From JADKAV01 sp963732355 (GTDB taxonomy: Bacteria > Actinomycetota > Actinomycetes > S36-B12 > UBA10799): a DNA stretch of 64,000 nucleotides. The stretch spans positions 1 to 64,000 of the forward strand of contig CAVSZD010000010.1 in assembly GCA_963732355.1 (NCBI GenBank), in the 5' to 3' direction. The notes beneath the pieces were generated by a model. It was not told the origin of the DNA. It worked only from the letters and a program-made list of their open reading frames with translations, and did no database searches. A program made the position numbers and the translations under genes. This document shows, piece after piece, positions 1 to 9,134 of the stretch (its first letter is position 1; the number at the start of each line of letters is the position of its first letter).

Positions 1-159
1 TCCAAGGGTAGCATCAAGATGCAGGTGTTCAGCCATCAAGATGCAACAGGGCGTGTGTGACTTCTGTCGCCGGCAGCGACGAAAGTTACACACGCCTCGG
101 GCGGCAGTTGGGCGGGTGGCGGTTGCAGATTGGCTTGAGATGGATTCACCGGGACGACC

Positions 160-399
160 CCCGCAACGATCTGCGGAGAGCCGGCAACCGTCAACGACTC
201 ATCTGACGGCGCGAGCGTGACCATCGGCGGCTAAGCCGCGACCGACATCACTGTCGTGTCAGGGACGCAGATCACGGCGACTGCTCCGGCGGGCACTGCT
301 CGTCCGGCGACGGTTGTCGTCATCAATTCGTTGGGTTCGGCGACTCTGATGGGCGGCTTCACCTACGTGGTCGAACCGCCCGTCGCAGGGTCCGGCGGC
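160..399 (+). pseudogene. IPT/TIG-domain fragment (decayed surface-protein gene)
   Basis: In the frame ending at 399 the translation reads like the core of an IPT/TIG immunoglobulin-like domain: VTIGG, a stop codon (TAA at 232-234), then AATDITVVSGTQITATAPAG, ending in a GGFTYV strand. IPT/TIG domains normally occur in tandem in secreted or cell-surface proteins. An in-frame stop inside the domain, another at 136-138, and the absence of signal peptide or neighbouring repeats indicate a degenerate remnant. Family assignment rests on the strand pattern only. Confidence 0.5.
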
Positions 400-596
400 C
401 GGGGGCAGCGACATGACCACCCAGGGAACCCACTCGTTACGGCTGGGTCGCCCGCTAAATGATCTTAATGACCGTCTGAAGGCTCCGGTCCCGCGGTCGT
501 AACGCGTCGCAAGTTCATTTCGGGCGTAGTTCAAAGGTCGGCTTGTGGCTGAAATGCCCGCCTCGAGTTTCCTGAGGCCGCTCTGCAGGCCGCCCT

Positions 597-620
597 GGTT
601 AGAGGTTGTGGTCCTGGTTA
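597..620 (+). repeat. Half copy of the 68-bp dispersed palindrome family
   Basis: The 12-bp arm GTTAGAGGTTGT and the following GGTCCTG segment match the left half of the element at 55869-55936. The core and the right arm are missing, so this is a truncated or decayed member of the family described at 38202, 49095, 49268 and 55869. Confidence 0.6.
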
Positions 621-747
621 TGTCGCTGACAAATGAAGATCAACGAGGGCTGAGCCGGAAGTTACGCCACCTCGACGGTGGTTGCGCAGGGACCATTCCC
701 TGGCTAGCCCGGTGCGAGCCAGGGTTAGGCCGGGTGAGGCCAAGTGC

Positions 748-788
748 TGCGCCACGCTGTCACCTGCCACAGGTGACAGCGTGGCGCA
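748..788. repeat. Perfect 19-bp inverted repeat with a 3-bp loop
   Basis: The arm TGCGCCACGCTGTCACCTG (748-766) is followed by CCA and then by its exact reverse complement (770-788). No T-run follows, so it is not a typical intrinsic terminator. Its inner 19 bp, at 759-777, recur with one mismatch at 6471-6489. It lies about 340 bp upstream of the hydrolase gene at 1126. Confidence 0.8.
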
Positions 789-1125
789 CCTGTGCCCCGC
801 TTACGAACAATCGTGTGAGGAAATCCCACCGAACGAAAGAAAGCGCAAACATGTCTCAACTGCCGACAGCCGTTGCCGCGGACACAAATACAGACACCAG
901 GCCAAGGAGATGAAGGCCGCCGCCAAGGAGATCCAAGTCGGCGAATGATCTCCACCGCACAGGGAACCGTGCCGTCAAGACTCGATATCGACCCTGTCAG
1001 ACAAGACCAACTGATTCGTCGCAGCAAGCCGACTGCGCCATTCACTCCTCTTCCCGCAGTGCAATGAGCCCAGTCTCATTGGGCAGCGAGCCAGACCCTT
1101 ACCCCTATTCGACAGGGCAATCACA

Positions 1126-2859
1126 ATGACAGTCACCACAGAAACCCCGCAGCTTCCCCAGGAGCGACAGGACAACGTAGCCCCGACGCACCATGCAGGT
1201 CCCCCAAGGATCCTTGAGTTGAGGTTCAGTCGGCCCGGGCTCTACGTCGCATGCCTCTTCTTGGCCGCGTCCATGTTCCCCTCGCTACTGCCCCGCCCAG
1301 TCTGGGCACAAGGCGTAATCATCGGCATCACCGTGGCCCTTGGTTACGGCGTCGGCGCGATCTGCGAGGCGCTCTGGCGCTATCTGGAGATTCCGGCGCT
1401 TCGGGGAAAGGTCAAGGCGGTAGTCGTCGCAGTGCTGATCTCTTTGGTCGCGTTCGCCGTCGCCCGTGAAACATGGCGGTTCGTGGGCTGGCAGAACGAA
1501 CAACGAACGGTGTTCGGGATGCCTCCCATCGGTCCGGGAGCATGGCCAACGATGGTGGTGGTGGCAGTTGTCGTGTTCGGCCTCCTGCTTGTGATCAGCA
1601 GGGGTCTGCGTCACTTGACAGCACGGATGATCCGCCTCATTGGACGCGTCGTGCCCGCTCGACTCTCGACTGTGCTTGGCGTCACGGCCATCGTGACTCT
1701 GCTGGCACTGATCTACTCCAACTTCCTGGTCACGGGGTTCTTCGCGGCGGCCAACGCGATGTACGCCCCGCGAAACGACACGAACAAGCCGGGGGTGACA
1801 GGCCCGCCAACCTCGGCACTGCGCTCGGGTGGCCCCGGTTCGAATGTGAGTTGGGACTCACTGGGTCGCGAAGGTCGCTCGTTCGTATCCACGGGTCCGA
1901 CGACTGCGGATTTGTCGGCGGCATCGCCTGGCGAGCCTACGGTTGAGCCAATCCGGATTTACGCAGGTCTGAAGTCAGCGTCCACCGCCCAGGAACGGGC
2001 CGATATTGTGCTGGCCGAACTGAAGCGCACCGGTGCGTTCGATCGCAAGATCCTGGCGATCACCACGACAACGGGTTCAGGCTTCGTGCAGCCGGAAGGC
2101 ATCGATCCGCTGGAATACCTGTGGCACGGCGACACTGCGGTTGCCGCGATTCAGTACTCGTACTTGCCCAGTTGGCTGAGTCTGCTGGCAGACCAAGCGA
2201 ATGCGCAGGAGGCTGCTCAAGTCACCTTCGACACGATCTACACCTATTGGCAGTCGCTGCCGGAACAGGCGCGGCCGAAGTTGTACCTTTACGGGCTCTC
2301 TTTGGGTTCGTTCGGCTCCCAGGCGGTACTCGGATCGGTGCAGCTACTCAACGAACCCATCGACGGTGCACTGCTGGTCGGCCCGCCGTTCGTGAACCCC
2401 CTGCACAACCGGCTCACCGACGAGCGCGACGCGGGCTCACCTGATTGGCGGCCGATTTACCAACAGGGGCACACGGTCCGATTCACGGTTCAGGAGCCGA
2501 CCCTGCTGACGTTGCCCGGGCAAGCCGATCCATGGGGTCCCACCCGTTTGGCCTACCTGCAGTACGGGTCAGATCCGGTCGTCTTCTTCTCTCCAAAGAT
2601 CTTCGTTTCGAATCCGGCCTGGCTTGAAGGGCCCCGGGCTCCCGATGTGTCGCCGCGGGTCTCATGGTTCCCCCTCGTGACCGGGTGGCAGACCCTATTT
2701 GACCTGGCCAACGCGGGCGGCGTGCCGTGGGGCTTCGGCCACAAGTACGCGACCAGCGACAACCTGACATCCTGGGCCGCGGTCACCCGCCCCCCGGGCT
2801 GGACGCCACAGGAGCTGGATTCCTTGGGAGCCCAGTTGGACCAGCGCATGCCCAGGTGA
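1126..2859 (+). CDS. Membrane-anchored alpha/beta-hydrolase family protein (Abhydrolase_9 type)
   Basis: 577 residues. The N-terminal third holds about five hydrophobic membrane segments (roughly residues 35-205), and the C-terminal half (about 265-565) resembles the actinobacterial Abhydrolase_9 family, usually annotated as a conserved membrane alpha/beta-hydrolase. The nucleophile elbow GLSLGSFGS places the catalytic serine at residue 392. Substrate is unknown; lipid or cell-envelope ester hydrolysis is plausible but inferred. The ATG at 1126 was chosen because no other start lies before the first membrane segment; its ribosome binding site is weak. It stands alone, followed 30 bp later by the LuxR-type regulator on the same strand. 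Confidence 0.85.
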   Translation: MTVTTETPQLPQERQDNVAPTHHAGPPRILELRFSRPGLYVACLFLAASMFPSLLPRPVWAQGVIIGITVALGYGVGAICEALWRYLEIPALRGKVKAVVVAVLISLVAFAVARETWRFVGWQNEQRTVFGMPPIGPGAWPTMVVVAVVVFGLLLVISRGLRHLTARMIRLIGRVVPARLSTVLGVTAIVTLLALIYSNFLVTGFFAAANAMYAPRNDTNKPGVTGPPTSALRSGGPGSNVSWDSLGREGRSFVSTGPTTADLSAASPGEPTVEPIRIYAGLKSASTAQERADIVLAELKRTGAFDRKILAITTTTGSGFVQPEGIDPLEYLWHGDTAVAAIQYSYLPSWLSLLADQANAQEAAQVTFDTIYTYWQSLPEQARPKLYLYGLSLGSFGSQAVLGSVQLLNEPIDGALLVGPPFVNPLHNRLTDERDAGSPDWRPIYQQGHTVRFTVQEPTLLTLPGQADPWGPTRLAYLQYGSDPVVFFSPKIFVSNPAWLEGPRAPDVSPRVSWFPLVTGWQTLFDLANAGGVPWGFGHKYATSDNLTSWAAVTRPPGWTPQELDSLGAQLDQRMPR

Positions 2860-2889
2860 GGTGTTGATGTTCACGCATATTGTGACGGC

Positions 2890-5370
2890 ATGAACGTGGA
2901 TAGACCGATGAGAACGGCCTCGCTGTGGCGTGAGCGCCTCGTCTCGATTGTGAGTTCCACACAGCCGGGGGGCACGTGCGTCATGGCATCCGCCCACGGT
3001 TATGGAGCCAGCACCATCCTGGGCGCAATCCCACAGATGACCGGCGACAGCCTCACGCGACTTACCATGAAACCCGGCGAAGGTCCTTGGAGCGCATTGG
3101 CCGTGGCTCTGGGACAGCCTGGCGATGCCAAGGCCGAAACGATCCTCGACGTTCTAGAGGCGCGAAGTCAATGCTGGCTCGTCGTCGACGACCCGTACGG
3201 GGTGGCCCACGACGACCTGTTCGAACTGGCCGCAGTCCTGCCGGCCAACGCGCGCCTGGCGATAGCGACCCACCGGACGATGTTGACGGGCCCGGCACTG
3301 TTGGGCCGAGTCCTTGAGATCTCCGAGGACCTGCTCAAGTTCCGCGTCGACGAGGCGGTGGAGTTACTCGACGGGCTCGACCTCGACATCGCCGAGGCCG
3401 TGTGGTCTGCTGCCGACGGTTGGCTGGCTGCGATGTTGTCTACTCTCACCCCAGTGGCACAGGCCAGCGGTGACGTGGTGTGGTGGCTCAACGGTCCAGG
3501 TGCCCAGCGACTGTTCCACAGTTGGTTCGAAGAAGTCAGTGACTCGACCCGCGACTTCTTGCTGGCGACAGCTGTAATTGACGACCTCGAGGTGGACATC
3601 TGCAACAGTGTTGTGGGTCGATACGACAGCGCCTCGGTGCTGGAAGCACTGACCAGGGAACACGCGTTCCTGTCAGCGGTGGCTGATACCCGTACGAGCC
3701 GCTGGCGCCGCCACCCGCTTCTCACTTCGTTCCTGAGGCAGCGCGGGGAACACACCCTCGCGACCATAGAGAGCCATTCACGGGCCGCCGAGTGGTTTCG
3801 GGACCACGACGATGTCGAGTCAACAATGCGGCACTTGCTGGCGGCAGGCCGGACAGAAGATGCCGGTCAGTTCTTGCGCGAGCACGAGGCAGACTTGTTT
3901 CGTTGGGGCAAGGCGACCACGGCCATGGAATGGTACGGCCAACTGCCACGAGACGCTCTCGGCGATGCCGCGCAACGAGTCCTGCGCGTTGCTTGGGGAC
4001 ACGCCTACTCGGCACAGGTTGAGGACGCCGAGATGTGGCTGGCGCGCCTGAGGAGTCTGGTAGCCGACCCGCCCGACACCGACCCGGCAGCCAGCGCCGA
4101 CGAGGTGCGGGAGCAGAGCGAACGGGAGGTTTGGCTGGAAGGCGAGACCGACACCTTAGAGGCCTACATCGCGTCGTTCCCTGGCGACGCCCACCGGATG
4201 CAAGCCGCTGCGTCACGGGCGGTCGCGGCGTTTGACGCGGGCACAGACAGCGACTCTGAGCAGCTCTCTCAGCTTCTGCTGGTTAAAGCGCTGCAGTGGT
4301 CGGGGGACCTATCGGCCGCTCGCAATCAACTCCACACCGTGGAACACCGACGTTTTGCCAACGACATGATCCGCGAGTCGATGCTGGCAACATTGAAGGC
4401 GCGGCAGTTGCGCCTTGAGGGACGCATCCACCACGCATTTCTCGTGGCAGACCGGGCGCGGCGCTGGATCGAGACCCTGCGCCTCAACCCTCTGGAGATG
4501 CGACTGGTGAACGTCACTAGCGAGCGCGCGGCTGTGCTCCTGGAGCGGGGGGACGTTGCCGCGGCCCAGTCTGACCTGCAGGTCGCTCTGCGCGCACAAC
4601 ACTCTCAGCACCGAAGCGGTGACGCCGCCACCTCCCTCATCGAACTCGCCCGTGCCCTGTGGGTGGGTGGGGATATCGGCGCGACGCTTCGCTACCTGCA
4701 GCAGGCTCGTTCCCTTTTGACGCTGAATGCCCCCGACTCACCGTTGCTAAGCGCAGTGGATGCTGCTGAGGCGAGGGTCCGGATTGGGATGGGTGACGGT
4801 GTCCGCGCGGAGCGGCTCGTCCGTTCTTTGCCGCGTGGCGAGGAACGGACGCTGTTATGGAGCAGACTGTCGCTCGCGCGTGGCGGCGACATGAGGCGAA
4901 CCCTGCTGAACATGGAACCGTCCACAGCCCGTTCTGCAGCCGAACTGCACCTGCTCCGTGGGTGGGCGATGCGTCGACGGGGGATGCGGGTTGCACAGGC
5001 GCATCTGCTTGAGGCGGCTGATCTCTGTATGGACAGCGGGCAGGCGCTGCTTCTTGTCGACGCGGCACCGGAAGTGCGCGCCCTGGTTGAAGAGGTCGCA
5101 CTCAGGCACAGCCACGACGGGCTTATGTGGCTGTTGTCGATCGTGCAGCAGGAGGCGGTCAAGGCGGCTCCAGTCAGTTCCACCCTGTCTCCTGGCGAGA
5201 TGCGCCTGATTTCCATGTTGCCGACCCGGTACACCATCTCCGAGATCGGTGCCCAACTCTTCCTGACGGAGAATACAGTCGAAACCCGGCTGCGCCGGCT
5301 TTACCGCAGACTCGATGTCAACAGCCGTGATGAGGCCATCTCGGTCGCCCGGGACCGGGGACTGCTCTGA
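2890..5370 (+). CDS. Large LuxR-family (LAL/MalT-like) transcriptional regulator with degenerate P-loop
   Basis: 826 residues with the LAL/MalT layout: N-terminal NTPase-like region, a long helical repeat region (about 300-740, TPR-like) and a C-terminal LuxR helix-turn-helix (about 765-826, with YTISEIGAQLFLTENTVETR). The Walker A position reads AHGYGAST (35-42): the lysine expected before S/T is alanine 40. A Walker B-like WLVVDD segment lies near residue 97. Loss of the P-loop lysine suggests weak or no ATP hydrolysis, so switching may depend on ligand or partner binding. Targets are unknown; the preceding hydrolase gene is the nearest candidate. An alternative start is the ATG at 2908. 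Confidence 0.88.
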   Translation: MNVDRPMRTASLWRERLVSIVSSTQPGGTCVMASAHGYGASTILGAIPQMTGDSLTRLTMKPGEGPWSALAVALGQPGDAKAETILDVLEARSQCWLVVDDPYGVAHDDLFELAAVLPANARLAIATHRTMLTGPALLGRVLEISEDLLKFRVDEAVELLDGLDLDIAEAVWSAADGWLAAMLSTLTPVAQASGDVVWWLNGPGAQRLFHSWFEEVSDSTRDFLLATAVIDDLEVDICNSVVGRYDSASVLEALTREHAFLSAVADTRTSRWRRHPLLTSFLRQRGEHTLATIESHSRAAEWFRDHDDVESTMRHLLAAGRTEDAGQFLREHEADLFRWGKATTAMEWYGQLPRDALGDAAQRVLRVAWGHAYSAQVEDAEMWLARLRSLVADPPDTDPAASADEVREQSEREVWLEGETDTLEAYIASFPGDAHRMQAAASRAVAAFDAGTDSDSEQLSQLLLVKALQWSGDLSAARNQLHTVEHRRFANDMIRESMLATLKARQLRLEGRIHHAFLVADRARRWIETLRLNPLEMRLVNVTSERAAVLLERGDVAAAQSDLQVALRAQHSQHRSGDAATSLIELARALWVGGDIGATLRYLQQARSLLTLNAPDSPLLSAVDAAEARVRIGMGDGVRAERLVRSLPRGEERTLLWSRLSLARGGDMRRTLLNMEPSTARSAAELHLLRGWAMRRRGMRVAQAHLLEAADLCMDSGQALLLVDAAPEVRALVEEVALRHSHDGLMWLLSIVQQEAVKAAPVSSTLSPGEMRLISMLPTRYTISEIGAQLFLTENTVETRLRRLYRRLDVNSRDEAISVARDRGLL

Positions 5371-5376
5371 GTCGTG

Positions 5377-5930
5377 TTAGGCCTGCTGTGCCGCGCCTAT
5401 TGCGGGCGTTTCCCGGCGCAGAGGTGCGGCTAGAACCCTCACCGCGGTACCGATCAGAATCAGATCCGCGATCATCTGTACCGAAACCATCAACCTGGCG
5501 AGATCGGAGTTGGCGCTGATGTCACCGAAACCAACCGTCGACAGGATCGTGATCGACAGATAGAGCCCGCCCATCCGGTTGAGAGGTTCGTCGAAAGCGG
5601 CCGGATCTGTAGCAGACAGAGCCACGTACAGGACCGAGAACTGGATCAGGAACGTTCCGTACACCAGAACCAAGGCCTCGATGGCGATCAGAGTGGGATG
5701 TTGCTGCGCCGGATCCGTCGCACTTGGTAAACGAAGACTGCCGAGAACACCGCTAGGCCCACAATCGCCGTCACAACCACGGTAGTGATCACGCCATCCC
5801 CCTCCATGGGCGCGACCCGGTCGACGGCAAGCATCACCACGATGATGAGAAGCGGGCGCAGCGCAGTGAGAATCAGGTTTCGCTGGGGCACCTGGATTTT
5901 GTTCGCGGCCGTGCCCACGTCAGTGGCCAA
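5377..5930 (-). pseudogene. Two-TM-plus-pore potassium channel protein, split by one frameshift
   Basis: Two adjacent minus-strand frames together make one ion-channel protein of about 183 residues. The first part (5930-5688, TTG start, or GTG at 5918) has two membrane segments ending VYQVRRIRRSNIPL. The second, from about 5692, continues IAIEALVLVYGT and contains the pore signature STVGFGD and a last membrane helix. Streptomyces relatives I remember carry these parts in one chain with the same spacing, so one base appears missing near 5688-5692. The start overlaps the stop of the upstream membrane protein, implying translational coupling. It may be a true pseudogene or a sequence error. Confidence 0.75.
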
Positions 5931-6428
5931 CGAGAGACTTCACAAACAGGAGGGCCATGACCACCACCACGATGAAGGCGACGTAGCCGAGAGCCTTTGT
6001 CCGTGAGGTGGGAACTGAGCGGGCGGCCCGATACCCCGTGCCGGCGACGAAGGCTAGGACCAGGAACTCAGTCAGACGCAGTGCCCCATCGCCGAAGATG
6101 AACACCGGCGCCGCGGCGATCGCACCGGTGATCAGTCCGCCCGCCACTTGCGCGGACAGCAGACGCCTGCCGTCGTCGTCGAGTAGTCCTTGGTTGATGG
6201 AGACGACTCGACAGCCGGAATGCCACCTGATGCGCCAGGAGCAGGGCAACCGCTGTAAGCAGGATGGTCAGGGCCAAGTGGCGACCACCTAGGTCTGCTC
6301 CCGGTGGCAGGGCGACCAGCACAGCGAGCAGGGAAGGCTGACGTATAGGGCCATGGTGACGGCCTCTCGCAACCACTCTCGACGGGCAACATCCTCCGCA
6401 ACAGGCAGTTGGGCAACTTCTTCAGTCA
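5920..6428 (-). pseudogene. Conserved actinobacterial integral membrane protein, split by two frameshifts
   Basis: A single protein of about 169 residues can be reconstructed from three frames: ATG at 6428 (MTEEVAQLPVAEDVARREWL, then EAVTMALYVSL), a jump near 6330-6338 into SLLAVLVALPPGADLGG, and a second near 6197-6203 into INQGLLDDDGRRLLSAQVAG, ending VKSLVGH. The first shift looks like a one-base loss, the second a one-base gain. About five hydrophobic segments are visible. The family is known to me only as a conserved membrane protein next to potassium channels in Streptomyces; function is unknown. It is the first gene of a two-gene operon with the channel. Confidence 0.7.
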
Positions 6429-7073
6429 TGAACGCAAGGTCACACGCCCCTTCACCATCACTCAAGGGGTGTCACCTGCCAGAGGTGACCTCAAAACGAA
6501 TGGGTCAGTGCGGGCGAACGCCCCAACCATTGCAGGCAATCTCAACCGGCCTTGATCGGGAGGATAGAGTGGGCATGCGCTGATGGTTATGGCGATGTGC
6601 GCATCTCATGAGATGGCCAGACTGACGGGGGTGAACCTCATGGGGTCTTGAATCGGGGAGGGGGACGTCGATTGAGTGTCTCTGCTCGCGCTTTGAGTGC
6701 AGCCGCCAAACCCCGCCCTTGTCACACAACTTCGTCGCTTTCCTGGCTGGGTCCAATAACCGATCTCGGCCGGGCAGTCCCAGTTTGGGCTTGTGAAACC
6801 CCGGCGACATCTTCCAGGGGCTTCAGGGTGATCGGGCACGATCGCGTCGGCAACAATATGGGCCCAGGCAAGTCGTGGCACTCGGTCGCCAGCGTCATCG
6901 GCGCACGAGCGATACCGGCGCCGATGTCCGCCAAAGGCGCGGCTATAGTCCTTTCAGTCGATGATCACTTGTGTGCCGCAGGCGGTACGGTGGTCATCGG
7001 CTTTGGCTGGGGGATGGCTGAGGTGGGCCGACGACAGTCGGCGCCCTGCGACAGGCAGTAGGAGAGGATCCCC
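6429..7073. other. Gene-free spacer with a palindrome
   Basis: The reading frames in this 645-bp stretch show no family signature, signal peptide or credible ribosome binding site, and composition looks non-coding. It carries the 19-bp palindrome at 6471-6489. It probably contains the promoter of the minus-strand membrane operon (start 6428) and, near its right end, that of the tail-collar operon. Confidence 0.55.
6471..6489. promoter_or_regulatory. 19-bp palindrome shared with 759-777 (candidate operator)
   Basis: The sequence GTCACCTGCCAGAGGTGAC has 7-bp arms around a 5-bp centre and differs by one base from 759-777. It lies 43 bp upstream of the start codon at 6428, a sensible operator position for the minus-strand membrane operon. 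Neither copy overlaps a gene. The regulator is unknown; the LuxR-type protein encoded between the two copies is one candidate. Confidence 0.4.
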
Positions 7074-7574
7074 GTGGCTGAGCCGTTCCTGTCCGAGATC
7101 CGGCTGATGTCTTTCGTCTTTCCTCCCAAGGGGTGGGCGCTGTGCAACGGCCAACTGCTGCCGATCAACCAGAACCAGGCGCTCTTCTCCTTGCTGGGCA
7201 CAACGTTCGGAGGGGACGGTCGCACGAATTTCGCCCTCCCCGACATGCGGGGTCGCGTACCCATCCACGTCGGGTCCAGTCATGTCCTGGGCGAACGCGG
7301 GGGAGAGCAGGCCCACACACTCTCGGTCGCTGAACTCCCGGCGCACACGCACGCGGTTAGTGCCGCAAGCGCGGCGTCGGGTGGTTCCGCGTCCCCGAGT
7401 GGCAACGTTCTTGGCGGGGCCAACAACGTGTACGGCCGGACCGGGGCAGACACCACGCTGCATCCGGGGACCGTGAAGAACACCGGCGGCAGTCAGCCCC
7501 ATCCGAACACCCAGCCCTTCCTGACCATCAGCTTCTGCATCGCCTTGCAGGGCATTTTCCCCTCCCCCACCTGA
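7074..7574 (+). CDS. Phage tail collar domain protein 1 (MdpB-like)
   Basis: 166 residues with a tail-collar domain over the first 70 or so: EIRLMSFVFPPKGWALCNGQ, LLPI, LFSLLGTTFGGDG and FALPDMRGRVP. The C-terminal part is a Gly/Ser/His-rich receptor-like segment ending NTQPFLTISFCIALQGIFPS. Such proteins are often labelled microcystin-dependent protein or tail fibre protein, but their role outside phages is not settled. The GTG start at 7074 has AGGAG at about 7061. It begins a run of three paralogues, with 12 bp to the next gene. No capsid, sheath, baseplate or terminase gene is near, so this is not an evident prophage. Confidence 0.9.
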   Translation: MAEPFLSEIRLMSFVFPPKGWALCNGQLLPINQNQALFSLLGTTFGGDGRTNFALPDMRGRVPIHVGSSHVLGERGGEQAHTLSVAELPAHTHAVSAASAASGGSASPSGNVLGGANNVYGRTGADTTLHPGTVKNTGGSQPHPNTQPFLTISFCIALQGIFPSPT

Positions 7575-7586
7575 GGAACGGTTGAC

Positions 7587-8093
7587 ATGGCACAGCCTTA
7601 CGTCGGAGAGATCAGGATGTTCGCGGGGAACTTCGCCCCGGCGGGATGGATGTTCTGCGAGGGACAAGTGCTGCCCATTTCGGAGAACGAAACCCTGTTC
7701 CAACTGATCGGCACGACGTATGGGGGCAACGGCCAGGAGACGTTCTCCCTGCCCGATCTGCGGGGGCGTATCCCGATGCACCAGGGCGGCGGCTCCACAC
7801 TGGCCGAGACCGGTGGTGTGGAAGAGGTGACGCTGACGGTGTCCCAGATCCCCGCACACTCCCACGGCCTCACCGCCACCGGCACGCCAGGGGCCCAGTC
7901 GAGTCCGGCTGGCAACCGCCTCGCACAGTCACGCAACGTCGTGCCGTACATCAATGAGGCACCGGTTGGCGGCACCCTTCGTGCCGGAGTCGTGGGGTCT
8001 GTGGGGGGCAGTCAGCCGCACAGCAACATGCAACCGTACCTATGCGTTAACTTCATCATCTCGCTCTTCGGGATCTTCCCCTCCCCAACCTAG
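7587..8093 (+). CDS. Phage tail collar domain protein 2 (MdpB-like)
   Basis: 168 residues, same fold and length as its neighbours: EIRMFAGNFAPAGWMFCEGQ, LFQLIGTTYGGNG and LPDLRGRIPMHQG, ending in NMQPYLCVNFIISLFGIFPS. It differs from copy 1 mainly in the central loop (about residues 90-140), where receptor- or ligand-binding segments of collar proteins vary. It is 12 bp downstream of copy 1 and 8 bp upstream of copy 3, so the three are very likely co-transcribed, and products of similar length may assemble into a hetero-oligomer (inference). Confidence 0.9.
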   Translation: MAQPYVGEIRMFAGNFAPAGWMFCEGQVLPISENETLFQLIGTTYGGNGQETFSLPDLRGRIPMHQGGGSTLAETGGVEEVTLTVSQIPAHSHGLTATGTPGAQSSPAGNRLAQSRNVVPYINEAPVGGTLRAGVVGSVGGSQPHSNMQPYLCVNFIISLFGIFPSPT

Positions 8094-8101
8094 GAGCATC
8101 A

Positions 8102-8623
8102 ATGGCTGACCCATTCGTCGCAGAGATCCGTATCTTCCCCTTCAACTTCGCGCCCAAAGGCTGGGCCTGGTGCGACGGTCAGTTGCTGCCGCTGTCGCAG
8201 AACACGGCGCTGTTCTCCCTGCTCGGTACGACCTACGGCGGGGACGGGAAGTCGAATTTCGCCCTGCCCGACCTGCAGGGTTCTGTGCCGATGCAGCCGG
8301 GTCAGGGGCCGGGCCTGAGCCTGCGTGATCTCGGCGAGAGGGGAGGCGTCGAGACTGTCTCCTTGCTGGAATCCGAGGTTCCCTCTCACTCACATGAGCT
8401 GGGCGCAGACACCGTTGATGTGGGGGACACGAACGTCCCGAATGAAAATGCCAGTCTGGCGTTGTCGTCTGGTGGGGCCCTGTATCAGTCGTCACCTGAC
8501 ACACAACTGGCTGACGACGTCATGACGGTGACCGGCGGTGACCAGCCCCACAACAACATGCAGCCCTACCTGACGTTCTACTTCTGCATTGCCCTGCAGG
8601 GCGTCTTCCCGCCGAGGACATGA
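8102..8623 (+). CDS. Phage tail collar domain protein 3 (MdpB-like)
   Basis: 173 residues: EIRIFPFNFAPKGWAWCDGQ, LFSLLGTTYGGDGKSNFALP and a variable middle, ending NMQPYLTFYFCIALQGVFPP. GAGCATCA precedes the ATG closely. Its stop overlaps the start of the GNAT gene (ATGA at 8620-8623), so acetyltransferase translation is coupled to this gene. The third paralogue is the most acidic in its variable loop. Function in a non-phage setting is unknown; surface attachment or an extracellular assembly is inferred from the co-localised giant surface protein. Confidence 0.9.
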   Translation: MADPFVAEIRIFPFNFAPKGWAWCDGQLLPLSQNTALFSLLGTTYGGDGKSNFALPDLQGSVPMQPGQGPGLSLRDLGERGGVETVSLLESEVPSHSHELGADTVDVGDTNVPNENASLALSSGGALYQSSPDTQLADDVMTVTGGDQPHNNMQPYLTFYFCIALQGVFPPRT

Positions 8624-9117
8624 ACGTGACAACCATCCTGACCGGCCGTGGATCCGTCCACCTGCGTCCTGTCACAGACGATGACCGCGAGTTCCTGGTG
8701 GATCTCTATGGGTCCGTTCGGGCTGAGGAACTGGCCATGGTCAGGTGGGAGGAAGGGCAGCAGGAGGCCTTCGTCCGGATGCAGTTCGATGCTCAGGACG
8801 CCGAATACCGCCGGATCAACCCCAACGGCACCTTTGACGTTATTGAGTTGCAGGGGCGGCCGGTAGGCCGGCTATACGTGGACAGGCGGCCCACCGAGAT
8901 CAGAATCGTCGATATCTCGTTGCTGCCGCAAGCCCGGGGCGCTGGAATAGGCGGCGGTCTGCTCGCCGAACTCATGCAGGAAGCGACCGACTCCGGTCGT
9001 AGGCTCACCATCCACGTGGAGATCGCCAATCGCGCGGAGAGTCTGTACACCCGGTTGGGGTTCGTGGAGGCGGACAGGCAAGGGCCGTACCGCCGGATGG
9101 AGTGGACCCCGTCATGA
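8620..9117 (+). CDS. GNAT family N-acetyltransferase
   Basis: 165 residues of a GNAT acyltransferase. The acetyl-CoA pyrophosphate-binding motif is visible as LPQARGAGIGGGLLAELM at about residues 105-122, and a C-terminal LYTRLGFVEADRQGPYRRME strand matches the end of the GNAT fold. The substrate cannot be read from the sequence. The ATG overlaps the stop of the third collar gene, so it belongs to that operon. A role in modifying the collar proteins or their partners is inference only. Confidence 0.88.
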   Translation: MNVTTILTGRGSVHLRPVTDDDREFLVDLYGSVRAEELAMVRWEEGQQEAFVRMQFDAQDAEYRRINPNGTFDVIELQGRPVGRLYVDRRPTEIRIVDISLLPQARGAGIGGGLLAELMQEATDSGRRLTIHVEIANRAESLYTRLGFVEADRQGPYRRMEWTPS

Positions 9118-9134
9118 CACTGCCCACAGGACAG

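Larger units (their letters stand above)
1..1125. other. Gene-poor left edge with decayed remnants
   Basis: No intact gene is supported here. The short reading frames lack ribosome binding sites and family signatures, and they overlap one another on both strands. Three things are visible: a decayed IPT/TIG-domain fragment (about 160-400), half of the dispersed palindrome family (597-620), and a perfect 19-bp inverted repeat (748-788). A start codon at 851 follows a purine-rich stretch and would give only 20 codons. The decay suggests this edge once carried a surface-protein gene. Confidence 0.6.

Noticed and set aside
748..788. Intrinsic terminator
   Set aside because: The stem is perfect but no T-run follows on either strand and no gene ends just upstream.
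545..948. Overlapping short frames, including a 20-codon peptide from the ATG at 851
   Set aside because: No family, no conserved start context, and mutually overlapping; a frame jump would be needed to make even a 32-residue peptide.
6505..7061. Several 70- to 140-codon frames on both strands
   Set aside because: No recognisable domain, signal peptide or ribosome binding site; codon use looks random.
7074..8623. Prophage
   Set aside because: Only tail-collar domain genes are present; there is no capsid, portal, terminase, sheath, baseplate or lysis gene.
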